Source: Carya illinoinensis
Lineage: Eukaryota; Streptophyta; Magnoliopsida; Fagales; Juglandaceae
DNA length: 64,000 bases
Reading direction: 5' to 3'
Assembly: GCF_018687715.1 (NCBI RefSeq)
Contig: NC_056755.1
Span: forward strand, 17,490,001 to 17,554,000
Below the pieces are notes generated by a model that saw only the letters and a list, made by a program, of their open reading frames with translations, ran no database searches and was not told where the DNA came from. The position numbers and the translations under genes are program-made. Below, in pieces: positions 35,144 to 45,900 of this stretch (position 1 is its first letter; each line of letters opens with the position of its first letter).

Positions 35144-38100
35144 CGCCCCCGCAAGATTGAGCTTCTATCGGCAAGACCAATCTTGGTACATAACAATTCA
35201 GTCCATTGCCGTGACAAGGGTTTTGTCAAGAGATCAGCAAGTTGATCTTGCGTGTGAACATGACGAACATGAAGGGTCCCATTTTGAACAAGCTCTCGGA
35301 CAAAGTGTAAATCAATCTGAATATGCTTCATGCGAAAATGATTAACTGGATTAAAACTCAGATGTGTGGCGCCAAGATTGTCACATAGCAATAAGGGAGG
35401 CACCTTGAGTGGAAAACCGAGTTCATGAAGTAAGGAGTTCAGCCACACGGTTTCAGACGCAGCATTGGCAAGAGCACGGTATTCAGCTTCCGTCGATGAT
35501 CGAGCAACGGCTCGTTGTTTCTTGGAGCTCCAAGAAATGGGATTTGTGCCAAGAAAACTAATATAAGCCGAAGTAGAGGTTCTGTCATCCACATTCCCTG
35601 CCCAGTCAGCATCAGAGAACGTGGTTAAAACTGAAGTTGTGTTTCTAGTAAGCTGAATACCATGAAAAATGGTTTGTTTCAAGTAATGAAACAGTCTCTT
35701 CGTAGCTGTCCAGTGGGCTGTAGTTGGCTTATGCATGAATTGAGATAGCTTATTCACAGCAAACGAAATGTCCGGTCGGGTCAGTGAAAGATACTGAAGA
35801 CTACCAATGACACGCCGAAAGTCAGTGCTGTCAATAGGTGCTGTGCCATCAAACAATTTCAGAGAAGCAGTTGTGGATAAAGGAGTGGACACATCCTTAG
35901 CACCAAGCATATTTGTTGTGGACAATAAGTCACGAATGTATTGATGCTGTGACAAGAACAGACCAGCACGAGTAGGAATAACCTCTACTCCCAGAAAGAA
36001 GCTAAGGTTTCCCATATCTTTTAGGGAAAACTTTTCACCCAATTTCTGAATTATGTGATCCACAAACTGAATGTCATTGCCAGTAATTACAAGATCATCA
36101 ACGTAAACCAAAAAATAGCAAATGATAGAACCATGTGTATAAATAAACAGAGAAGAATCAGCTTTGGAAGTTTTGAACCCAAGCTGAGAAAGAGCAGTTC
36201 TCAGAGCTGTGTACCAAGCTCGAGGAGCCTGTCGAAGCCCATAAATGGCTTTTCTCAATCGACACACATGATCAGGCTTACTGATATCTTTAAACCCTGG
36301 AGGTTGCATCATATAAACAGTTTCTGTGAGGGTTCCATGTAAAAAAGCATTGTTGATGTCCATTTGTCGTAAAGGCCACCCATTCATCACGGCTATAGTC
36401 AAAACACATCGAATAGTGGCAGGCCAAACAACAGGACTGAAGGTTTCCTTGTAATCGAGGCCCGGTCTTTGATTATAGCCTTTGGCCACAAGCCTGGCCT
36501 TAAATTTGTCCACCGAGCCATCAGCTTTGCGTTTTACTCTAAACACCCATTTACAGCCCACGGGTGTACAGTTTTTGGGGGGGGGGTGGAACTAAATCCC
36601 AGGTTCCATGTTTCATCAAGGCAGTGAGCTCAGTAGACATAGCATCACGCCACTGAGGATGGCTCACGGCTTGAGTCACACAAGTTGGCTCAATTGCTAG
36701 AGGAATGGGATGTTTGGAAACCGAATGAAGTTGCTTGGGTTTGAAGATGTTGTTCATGGAACGGGTTGTCATTTTGTGAAGACGTGGGTTCCCAGTTTGA
36801 ACACACAAAGGGGGAATGGAATGGGACTGAGATAAAGTAAGATCAGCAACCATGTGTGTGTGAGTCGAATGGAGGGAGGAAGGAAGAACAGGGTCATGCG
36901 AGATGGGAGCATCCGAATGAGAACCGGAATTTCTAAGAACATCAGTCAAAGGAAAATTAAGAGAAGAGAGAGAGGGATTACCTGGAGGTGATGGAGATGC
37001 AGCAGAAACATTGGCCGGAAGCACATGTGGTGGTGCCGAATCGGAGGAGTGCACGGACGGAAGCACTTGAGGAGGAACTCGCACGGGCTGAGAAGAAAAT
37101 GGAATAAAGGAAGTAGGGCACAGATTAGAAGAAGACTCGGGTTGGGCTGGGCTCTGGGCTTGCACGGATTGAAAAGGCAGTTGGGTTTCATCAAACAGCA
37201 CATGCCGAGACACATAAGTTTTGTGGTCTTAAGATCCAAACAAATATAGGCATTTTGAGTTTGAGAATAGCCCAAAAAAAGACATGGAATGGACTTAGGT
37301 TGCATCTTATGATTATTATATGGACGTGTAAGGGGATAGCAAAGCGAACCAAATTTTTTTAATTTAAGATAATTTGGTTTTTGTCCAAAAAGAGCCTCAA
37401 AGGGGGACTTGTTGGTGAGAAGAGGAGTCGGTTGCCTATTTATGAGATAGGTGGCAGTTCGAAAAGCATGAGGCCAATATGAAAGAGGCAAGGAAGCATC
37501 CGAAAGTAAGGTGAGGCTAGTTTCAACATGATGGCGATGACGGCGTTCAGAGACTCCATTTTGTTGTGGGGTGTAAGGAGCAGTAGTGTAGTGACTAATG
37601 CCGTGAAGATTTAAAAAAGATTTGAGAGAAATAAATTCACCACCATTATCGGAGTAAAGGGTTTTAATTTTGGCTTGAAACCGAGTTTCAACAAAAATTT
37701 TAAATTGTGGAAAAATAGTTGACACACTCGATTTGGTAGCCATGGGATAAAACCACATGTATTTCGTGTAGTGGTCCACAAAAAGAAGATAATAACGAGA
37801 ACCATCAAGACCCGTTGAGTGTGCGGGACCCCAAACATCCGTATAAATAATTTCAAGTGGACCAATACTCGAAAGACTAGTTGTGCGAAAAGGTTGTTGA
37901 TGAGATTTATTAATAGAACAAGAACGACATAACATGGACATTTTATTTGTAGTGGTAGGAAGAGAAAAAGTAGAAACAAGATTTTTAACAATGGGATAGA
38001 AAGGATGACCAAGACGCTTGTGCCACCCATCAAGCGATGTCCGTTCATGCACATTAGCAACCTTTTGTGAAATTCCCACAAGTGATTCCAGAAAAATGTA

Positions 38101-39409
38101 AATGCCGTTCTCACATGAACCTCTTAGTAGGATTGCCCCTGTGATCGGTTCCTTCACAAGAAAATAAGATGGGTGAAACTCAACATAAACATTATTTTGT
38201 GAGGTAAGATGATGAATAGAAATCAAAATTTTTTTTAAGATTCGGAACACAGAGAGTATCACGCAAGATAAAGGTTCGATTGGGTGAGTGTATAGCTAAA
38301 GAACCAACATGTGAAACAGCCAAACCTGAACCATCACCCAGAACCACTTCATCGGTGCTGTCATATTCGGAGTGAATAGATAAATTCTGAAGATCATCAG
38401 TGATGTTGTGGGAGGCAGCGGAATCAATGAGTCATTTTTGCTCTTTCATGGTAGAAGTTGTTGCACTGTTTGCAGTAATTTCACTGGGCTTCAGCTGAGG
38501 ACAATTTTTGGCCGTATGGCCCAACTCATCACAGATTTGGCATTTGGGCCTATAAGGCCGCTGGTTGTTGCTGGGCCAATTTGAACCATTGGGACGTCGA
38601 CCATCACGATTTCCACTTCGGGCTGGAGCTTGCCCAGACTGACGTTGAGGCCTATTCGGCTTGTTATACCTGCGTTGTTGACCTCCCGAAGAACCAGACT
38701 TCCTGGTTGTATAGTTTGCAGCGGCTACCAGTTGCTGAGTAGCTGTTTCAAGGCGGCGCAAATAATGTTCATGGCCGACCAGAAGATCATGGAGCTCCTC
38801 AAAGGCAAGAGACTTTTCACGAGCTCGGATTGGTGCTGCAATTTCCCTGAAATCAGAACCTAAGCCATTAAGCACATAGAGGGTTAGGTCATCATCAGAA
38901 ATGGGGTGGTCAATAATGGCAATTTCATCTGCCAGAGACTTCACAGCATGTAGATAATCAGAGATAGGCTAATTTCCACGCTGTATTAAGGTGAGTTCCT
39001 CTTTTAATTGCATAGCCCGAGTTCGTGATTTGCTAGCATAGAGGGTGTTCAATTTTTTCCAAGCCTCATGGGACGTTTTTGCTGTTGCAATGAGTGGGGT
39101 GATGGTGGGGGAAGTGGAAGCAAGAAGGGCACTGAGTATAAGTTTGTCTTGCTGAACCCAATGAGTTTTGTGTAGGGCAGAGACAGAGAGATCACTCGGA
39201 GAGGGGCATTGAGAGATACCGGTGACATAATCAAGCAAATCATATCCTATGAGTAAGGCTTCAAATTGAGCACGCCATTGAGGAAAAGTAGAAGGAGTCA
39301 ATTTTTCATTAATCTGGGCAGTTATATTGAGAGCAACAAGAGTGGTTTTAGTGGAGGAAATGGGGTGGGTGTTGAGATGAATTTGAGGTCGTTTGGGTGA
39401 GGAAGACAT
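35098..39409 (-). pseudogene. Copia 1 gag-pol polyprotein, five lesions
   Basis: The reading order from 39409 downward is gag (UBN2-type, FPQWRAQFEALLIGYDLLDY), zinc knuckle CQICDELGHTAKNC near 38530, aspartic protease (DSAAS near 38420), GAG-pre-integrase (HKRLGHPFYPIVKNL and CRSCSINKSHQQPF), integrase core (YTDVWGP, YSDNGGEF and a later SERRH glutamate), reverse transcriptase ([13 protein letters not shown] near 36085-36120) and RNase H ([19 protein letters not shown]). Lesions are TAG at 38969-38971, TGA at 38432-38434 (replacing the Trp before the protease), a frameshift at the 8-T run 38229-38236, a frameshift near 37230, and a frameshift at the 10-G run 36577-36586. The two homopolymer shifts might be assembly errors; the stops and the middle shift still kill the frame. 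The RE1-like copia lineage is my best guess. Confidence 0.9.
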
Positions 39410-39459
39410 TGGGGAAGTGGGAGGGATCGACTCGTTGGAGATGGGCTCTTCTGATACCA

Positions 39460-39720
39460 TATAGAGAAATATACTGCTGGATTAAATAAACTATTTCCTC
39501 ATCTTTTATTCAATTGATCTGTACGTAAATATATACAACATCACAGAGAAATATTTTAGGAAATATTTACAGCAATTACTATGACAAAATAACTATACAC
39601 CAATCTCGGCTAATAAGCACATAAATAGAAACAGATGAAAGACTTTATTCAAATGGCTTGATTTTTGACTGAAATCATGAAGGTTTGACTTGATCTTGAT
39701 TTTGGCAATCTTCCTTGATA
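39460..39720 (-). repeat. Copia 1 5' LTR
   Basis: 261 bp partner of 34883-35143. The primer-binding site adjoins its left end at 39459 and below, and the GGCCA duplication follows its right end. Confidence 0.95.
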
Positions 39721-39970
39721 GGCCAATCGTCACTAGTATGCTGCAACATCTTTGTATCTGAAGCATGTACCTTTGCTGCTCTTGTATCTTGACGCCATCA
39801 AACACATGAAGAGGGAAGGACGCTTACTTCAATCATTAGTTTTCCAAGAATGCTGCGAATGACATCATTCTTTGTGCATGACATCACCGAGAGTGCAATT
39901 TATAGCTCATTGCTTTGCTTAGAGACTGTATTCTGGAAATTAATCTGAGTTACACTGCTATTAAGCTAGT

Positions 39971-40244
39971 GATTAATTTGCACTAGATATGTGAGAGTGA
40001 ATGTGTAATTGGATTCTCTCTGTTTCCCAGAGCTTTTGAAAGTATAATTTCTGCGAGACGTTATTGCTTTGCAAGAATCCTTTCTACAATGGGTGGGCTA
40101 ATTGGTGTCGCATGGAGATATATGCTGGCAAAGTTTGAACCTGAAAGTTAAATTATTTTTACGTTATGCCGATTTGCTGATTTTATAGTTTGTACTGAGA
40201 TTGTGCTTAACAATCTTTACTTTTACCATTAAATCTAAATAGTG
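39971..40244. other. Junction between pseudogene B and fragment C
   Basis: About 270 bases matching neither the rest of exon 2 of gene D nor any recognised element. It probably covers the deletion that removed the end of pseudogene B. Confidence 0.35.
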
Positions 40245-40394
40245 GCTGGGCGGTTGGTTTTGTAGTTCAAGAATCCACTATCCATTATGTTATATCAAAA
40301 CTATCTTTCTCTGCAATTTGTAAGAGGCTGTGAGAAGGAGAAATATGTTAAAGGTTTATGCTTGCTTGCTGCAAGGTAAGTATATCTAAAAGCC
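40245..40394 (+). pseudogene. Truncated A-type FTCD-like copy (fragment C)
   Basis: The sequence from about 40245 aligns with the gene A leader (TGGCTGGGCGGTTGGTTTTG against GGTGGTGGTTGTTTGGTTCG; then CTTTCTCTGCA against CTTTCTTTGCA; then GGCTGTGAGAAGGAGAAATATG against GGCAGTGAGGAGAAAAATATG). The match continues from the ATG at 40345 through GCTTGCTTGCTGCAAGGTA to AAAAGCC at 40394, then stops abruptly. One extra base after the third codon shifts the frame relative to gene A and leads to a stop at the fifteenth codon. The LINE gag fragment begins immediately after. Confidence 0.75.
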
Positions 40395-41750
40395 AACAAA
40401 CACATTTATCTTATCAATGATCATCTAGCTTCCCATCATTGCGTGATTTTCGGAACTCTTGATTTGGCAATTTTGGCGATTTCAGAGATTTCAAATTTTC
40501 GTGTTTGAAGATCCTAGGATTTGCATGGTCGCCGCCAGGGCCCTAGCTAACTCTATGGCACCGGTGGACCGTGTCTGTTCTTTTGTTGATATGGTGACGC
40601 AAACATTAAAGCCTTTGTCGGAGGTGGTGGTTCCTTGGCATGCGCCAAAGTTGGCGGATGGTGAAATTTGCATGATTTTTTCCAAGGAAGAGATTTCACT
40701 CTCAGCTCAACCTTTAAATATTCCTTGGCAATGAAATTCCTTCTGCAAAGGCCTTCTCTTGATGCTGTCAGGGCTTTTATTTGGAATTGTTAGGGTCTTG
40801 TACAATAGCCAGCGGTTTCTTCTATGAGGAGGCTAAGGAATGTTTTTGTTCGATTTGCTAATGAAAACGATTTCATGAATGCTTTTGCACATGAATCTTG
40901 TGAAGTGGATGGAGTCCATTACAGGGTTTTCCATTGGAATACTGATTTCTATGAAGAGGCTGAAACTTCCCTGTTGCTGGTTTGGGTTTTCCTTCCTGGA
41001 CTACCATCGAATTATTATCATGAAGAGTTCCTATGCAATATTGTTAGCCCTCTAGGCAAATTTTGACATTGGTATAATAGCACTAAGTGTGCTACTAGAA
41101 CGAATGGTGCTTGAGTTTGTGTTGAAATGGATGCAACAGGTGATTTGATTCTTGGTTTATGGATTAGGACTCCTCAAAATCATAATAGTTAGTTTCAAGA
41201 CGTGTTGTACTAAACTCTTCCGGCCTATTGTTGGCATTGTAAGGTGCAATGGCATTTTTTTAAAGAATTCTAAGGGTACGGATTAAAAAAAAAAAAGATG
41301 GAAAAAGATCATGGTCTAGATAGGGTTAGATAAGAAAAATTTTGGGTAAGAAATAACTTTGTGGTCGGTCCAGATATAGGGGAAGGAAATCTTAAAAAAG
41401 TGATGGATGAACCTATGCTTCTTGTAGGCAATGAAACTCAGAATGAGGTACCGATATAAATCACTTCTAGGGAAATTGTTTTGGTTTCGTATGAAAGAAC
41501 TGAGTTCAGAAGAATGGGAAAGGAGGTGGATGCATCAATTTTTGTTTCTTCTGATCAGAAGGCGCCATTGGTTGAGGAATCTATTGCAGTTGAGGAATCA
41601 ATTTCCACCAAGTGAGACTACTCACTGTGAATTCGCCGTTCATGCGACGTGGGGCTCTATTTTGGAGGATCTTGACTTTGCAATCATTCTTTCTAATTGA
41701 GTTCGTATAACAACTCAATCATTTGATTCAAGTTCTATTTGGGGCTGTTA
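40395..41750 (+). pseudogene. LINE ORF1-like fragment (DUF4283 plus decayed zinc knuckle)
   Basis: The + strand encodes a DUF4283-type stretch (FVRFANENDFMNAFAHES, DGVHYRVFHW, LLVWVFLPGLPSNYYHEEFL, 40840-41040), then a stop, then NSTKCATRTNGA and VCVEMDATGDLILGLWI, and a knuckle-like LPAYCWHCKVQWHFFKE near 41217-41270 whose last Cys is lost. This layout matches the first protein of plant L1-type LINEs, which binds the element RNA. Multiple stops occur. The endonuclease and reverse transcriptase are missing, so it is a truncated or chimeric fragment. It lies on the opposite strand to the larger LINE in gene D. Confidence 0.65.
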
Positions 41751-42900
41751 CTATTTGAACTCTCCATTATCTAATCTTGGGTGGTTATTTGGAGAAGTAT
41801 TTGAATCCCCATGTCATTCAGGGAAGGCTTTGTGGTTCTCTTTTTCGTTGGTTATGCGAAGTGGTTTAGGGCTTATTTTTACTAGTCCTAGGTAATTCCT
41901 CGGTGCCGACTGATGAGGGCTAGCTTTGTCGGGCCTTTGGGCCTTTTAGGTGTGAGGGCAGGCCTGTTAGCGAGGGAGGACTTTGGTCTGTCTACTTTGT
42001 CTACAAATACATCATAAACAAAGAAGTTTACAAACTGGGCAGGGGTTAAAAGATAGTTAGATTGGAAAGTTTTTTTATAATAAAATAAATGTGACCTATT
42101 ACATCATGTCTAGTCAGTTTATAAACTTTTTTTCATTTTTGTATGTACAATATCTTTGTAAACGCAACAGTTCTCAAAAGAAAAAATATTCAAATAATAT
42201 TATACACATTTGGTAGAGAAATGCCTCAATTATGCCTTTTTTTCTCTGATACCTAAACTTCTGTTTTCTTTATAATTAATGGGATATTCTATTTGGATAT
42301 TATATGGTTGATAGTATACAAACAAACATCTTGATTAGATACTTATATTTTTAATCACCACATTGTGCACAAGTACCATTTAAATTAAGAGAAAATAATT
42401 TTAAATGATTGAAGTAGGTAATTAAAAAAAAAAAGAGGGAGAGAGTGGATGTTAAATTATTTTATGTTTTGATATATTAAAATTGTAGCATTTTTTATTC
42501 TTATTCATTCTTCAATTCTTTATGGATATCTTGTAATGGTTTTTTTTTTTCCTTAGCTTATTACTCTAATAAATCCGGACGGCTATAGTTTTCTTTAAAA
42601 ATTCGTAATTTTCTATTAATAATTATTTTAAAATCGGCATCAGAAAAACTTACAAATTTAGTGAAAAAAATGTACTCATGATGGACATAATACAAGTTTA
42701 TTTTCAATAAAATAATGAGACGTGATTCTCTGGCGGTTCCAGAAGATTTTTTTTTTTTTTTTGAAAGAGTTACAGAAGATTTCTTATCCTTTATGATTGT
42801 GCATCAATGACACGTCATGCTGTAGGGACATTTGCTTATCTTAATGGCTTTTAATGCATCTCAGCATCTCCCCCTCGTGACATAAAAATCCCTGCAGCGA
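41751..42900. other. Upstream region of gene D, no gene recognised
   Basis: AT-rich from 42040 onward, with no coding text. The last few hundred bases should contain the promoter of gene D. A T-run at 42749-42764 and CTCAGCATCTCCCCCTCGTGACATAAAAATCC near 42860 precede the presumed leader; no TATA box can be assigned with confidence. Confidence 0.4.
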
Positions 42901-42980
42901 CTCTTAACAACTTGCTGGCTCAAGCACTAGTACTGAAGACTCCAGATCGGGAGGGAACCAACTACCAAGCTTCAAAAGCA

Positions 42981-45900
42981 ATGGATTTCAACCCAAGTTT
43001 TAAGGTAACAACTTTTTTCTTTCTTCTTCTTTGGTTTTCTGAGTCTTTTCTTTATTCTTTGGTTAATATTCCTACTGATTTTGAGTTATTTTCCTCAAAA
43101 TATGGTGAAAAACTCGCAAGGGAAGGGACTAGAAATGATCTAGCTTGGCGTTCTGCTGATTGAGTTTACAATTGAAAATGTGCTTCCCCCCCCCCCCCCC
43201 CCTCCCCCCCCTCTCTCTTTTTTTAAAGGATTTTTCAAAATGAGTTCGTGAATAAAAGGTCAATCATTTGGATAATGATGATCAAGTTCTGTGAATTTCT
43301 AAAAATGTACTTAAAAATGGATGCAATAGTTCTTCAGTTCCCAACATGAGCTTGTTTATGAGATATATATGATAGCTATTTTTAGATCTTTACTACTCGT
43401 ATATGCATGGTATTATAATTCTTTTCTTCAAATTTCTTTTCTCGGAAATAAAAATAGCATTTTGAAGTAGTTATTTATTTATTTATAACAAACCTTAAAC
43501 TTCATTAATCAAAAGATGATTACATACATAAATCAAACCATAAGATTTGAGATAAAATGTCCAGAATACAATCACACCACATGTTGATACTCTCAACATT
43601 TCTCGCATATTGAGTAAGATAATGAGCAACCATATTAGCTTCTCTATAGACGTGTAAAAAAAAAAATTCTCCAAAACAATATGATAACTGTTTAATCTTA
43701 GAATAAAGACTACCAAACATTGAGTTTGTCATACTATTTTGTTGCATCGCCTCAATAGCTAGTAGACAGTCATTTTCTACCTGGATCTTGTTTATTCCCA
43801 TACTTGCACAAAGCTGAAGGCCATGGAAGAGAGCTAACAGCTTTATTTGCTTAGGTTCATCAACGGCCCTTTTGGATATGCATGCAGCCATTAAGACTCT
43901 TCCCAAGCTATCTTTCAAAATTGCACCAAACCCTATTTTTCCTATCTTTGAAAAAATTGCTCCATCCACATTTAACTTCAGCATTTATGGTTGAGGGGCC
44001 TTCCATTTATAAAAGTCTTGCACTTGTAGCCTGGTTTGTTTCTAAGTAACTTTATAACTTTTCAGTAGTGAAATTGCATTTTCAACAACTTGGTAAGGAG
44101 AAATGACAACCTGTTCATGAATAAATTTATTCTTCCTATACCAAAACCCCCAAGCCAAAGCCAAGAAAATAGACAAACTGTCATATTGTTTATTTTCACA
44201 AAAATTAAAAGCCACCTCAAAGACATTCAAAGAATTATCAATAACAAGTGTAGGTAAGTAGTCTTTCCATGTTCTATGCAGCTGCTTACACCAAAGCATG
44301 ATATATTCCTTCTCTTTCACCATTACATAAGATGCAGATCCCATCATTTGGAACATGCTTTAATAATAGATTTGCCTTTGTAGGCAACCCATCCTTACAA
44401 GCACGCTATGCAAATATTTTTATCTTGTTAGGCACCGACATTTTCCAAATCTGTTTCCAAACCACTCTTTGAATACTTGCAGATGAAGACTTAGCTTCCT
44501 GAGAGCCCTGCTGGTCCAGAATAAACTTATAACAACTTCTAATACTAAACAAGCCATTTCTTTTATAAGCCCATACTCTCTTATCTGCACTATTATCAGC
44601 ACATAGACTAATTTTCAAAATGTCCTCCACAACACTTGGATTAAAGAGAGCTCTAAGTTTTCCCACATCCTAAGTTCTAGAGTTTTTAGAAATAAGAGAA
44701 TTCACACAATCCAGCTTATTTGCCTCACTAACCGCAATCCCTTCATTCACTAGTGAATTATGACCCAGGATCCATTTATCAAACTAAATGTTAATAGAAT
44801 TTTCATCACCTATCCTCTATCTACACCCATCCACAACCCATTTTTTTACCTCCCAAATCCCTCTCCAAGTTTAAGATGGAGATCTACCAAAACCAGCTGC
44901 TAAGAAGTTAAAGCCCGAGAAATACTTAGCTTAAGCAACCTATGCATTAAAGAATTCTCATCTTGGAATAACCTCTACCCTTGTTTAGTTAGCATTGCCA
45001 AATTAAAAATTCTCAACTTTTTAAAGCCCATACCTCCCCACGACTTCCTTACACACATTTTGTTCTAGCTCAACCAATGTATTCTCCTCTCATTTTCCAT
45101 TTGTCCCCACCAAAACCAAGCCATCATACCCTCCAATTTTGCATACAAGATTGAGGGGGGAAGAAAACAACTCATAGTGTTATAGATACGGCAAAAGCCT
45201 TTAACAACACTTCCTTCCACCCTATGAAAGCAATTTTTCCTTTTAAGTTTGTAATTTTTGCCAAACTCTTTGTTTTATATAATGAAATGCTTGAGCTCTA
45301 GACCTCCATATGACTGGTGGAAGACCAAGATATTTCTCATACTACTGTATGTCAGAATTTCTCCATAAATTTTTTATATCCTCTCAAACCTCCTAGACAC
45401 ATTGCCACTAAACACCATGGTTTTTTTTTTCACTATTAATTCTTTGGCCTGAAACAGTTTCATACTTCTCTAAAAGAGTTTGAACTCTCCTATTCTCATC
45501 TATTTCAGCCTTACAGAAAACCAAACTATTATCTGTAAAAAGTAGACGAGTAATAATCGGGGGCGTTCTACAGATTTTTATACCTAAAATGTTCTTTCTC
45601 AACCCAACATCCTTCTATAGAGTAGTTAGCCCCTCAGTACACAGAAGAAATAATAAGGAGACAATGGATCCCCTTATCTAAATCCTTTAGATGGAATAAT
45701 AGGACCCTTAGGCTCACCATTAATAAGCACATAAAAAGACACAGAACTTACACATAACATGATCATCATAACAAAATCTTTGCTAAATTCCATCACCTCC
45801 ATAATAGATTTCAGAAAACCCCACTCGACTCTATCATACGCTTTACTTATATATAATTTCAGGAACATAAAACCTTTCTTCCCTTTTTTCTTAATCTTCA

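Larger units (their letters stand above)
34883..39720 (-). mobile_element. Copia 1: complete but inactive Ty1/copia retrotransposon, 4838 bp
   Basis: LTRs of 261 bp lie at 34883-35143 (3' LTR) and 39460-39720 (5' LTR). They differ at about 7 sites (about 2.7%), so insertion is fairly recent. GGCCA flanks the element at 34878-34882 and 39721-39725. On the - strand the 5' LTR is followed by TGGTATCAGAAGAGC, an initiator-methionine-tRNA primer-binding site, and the 3' LTR is preceded by the polypurine stretch TGCGGGGGCG. The LTR ends are TATC...GATA in element orientation rather than TG...CA. Inside is one gag-pol region in copia order (integrase before reverse transcriptase). It disrupts exon 2 of pseudogene B. 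Confidence 0.95.
33377..39970 (+). pseudogene. FTCD-like pseudogene B, D-type, split by copia 1
   Basis: Exon 1, 33377-33400, matches the 24-base exon 1 of gene D (ATAGATTTCAACGCAAGTTG against ATGGATTTCAACCCAAGTTT). Its start codon is ATA, but the GT donor at 33401 is kept. Exon 2 begins near 34860 as CTCATGAAAAAAACCATAGG and is cut at 34882 by copia 1. It resumes at 39726 as ATCGTCACTAGTATGCTGC, aligning base for base with gene D from 57278. It then loses short segments: the block around 39820-39850 is shorter than gene D, and alignment fades near 39960 within exon 2. Exon 3 was not found. Intron 1 also aligns with gene D intron 1 (for example GAATAAAAGGTC and AATGGATGCAATAGTT). Lost start, insertion, deletions and missing last exon make it a clear pseudogene. 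Confidence 0.85.
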
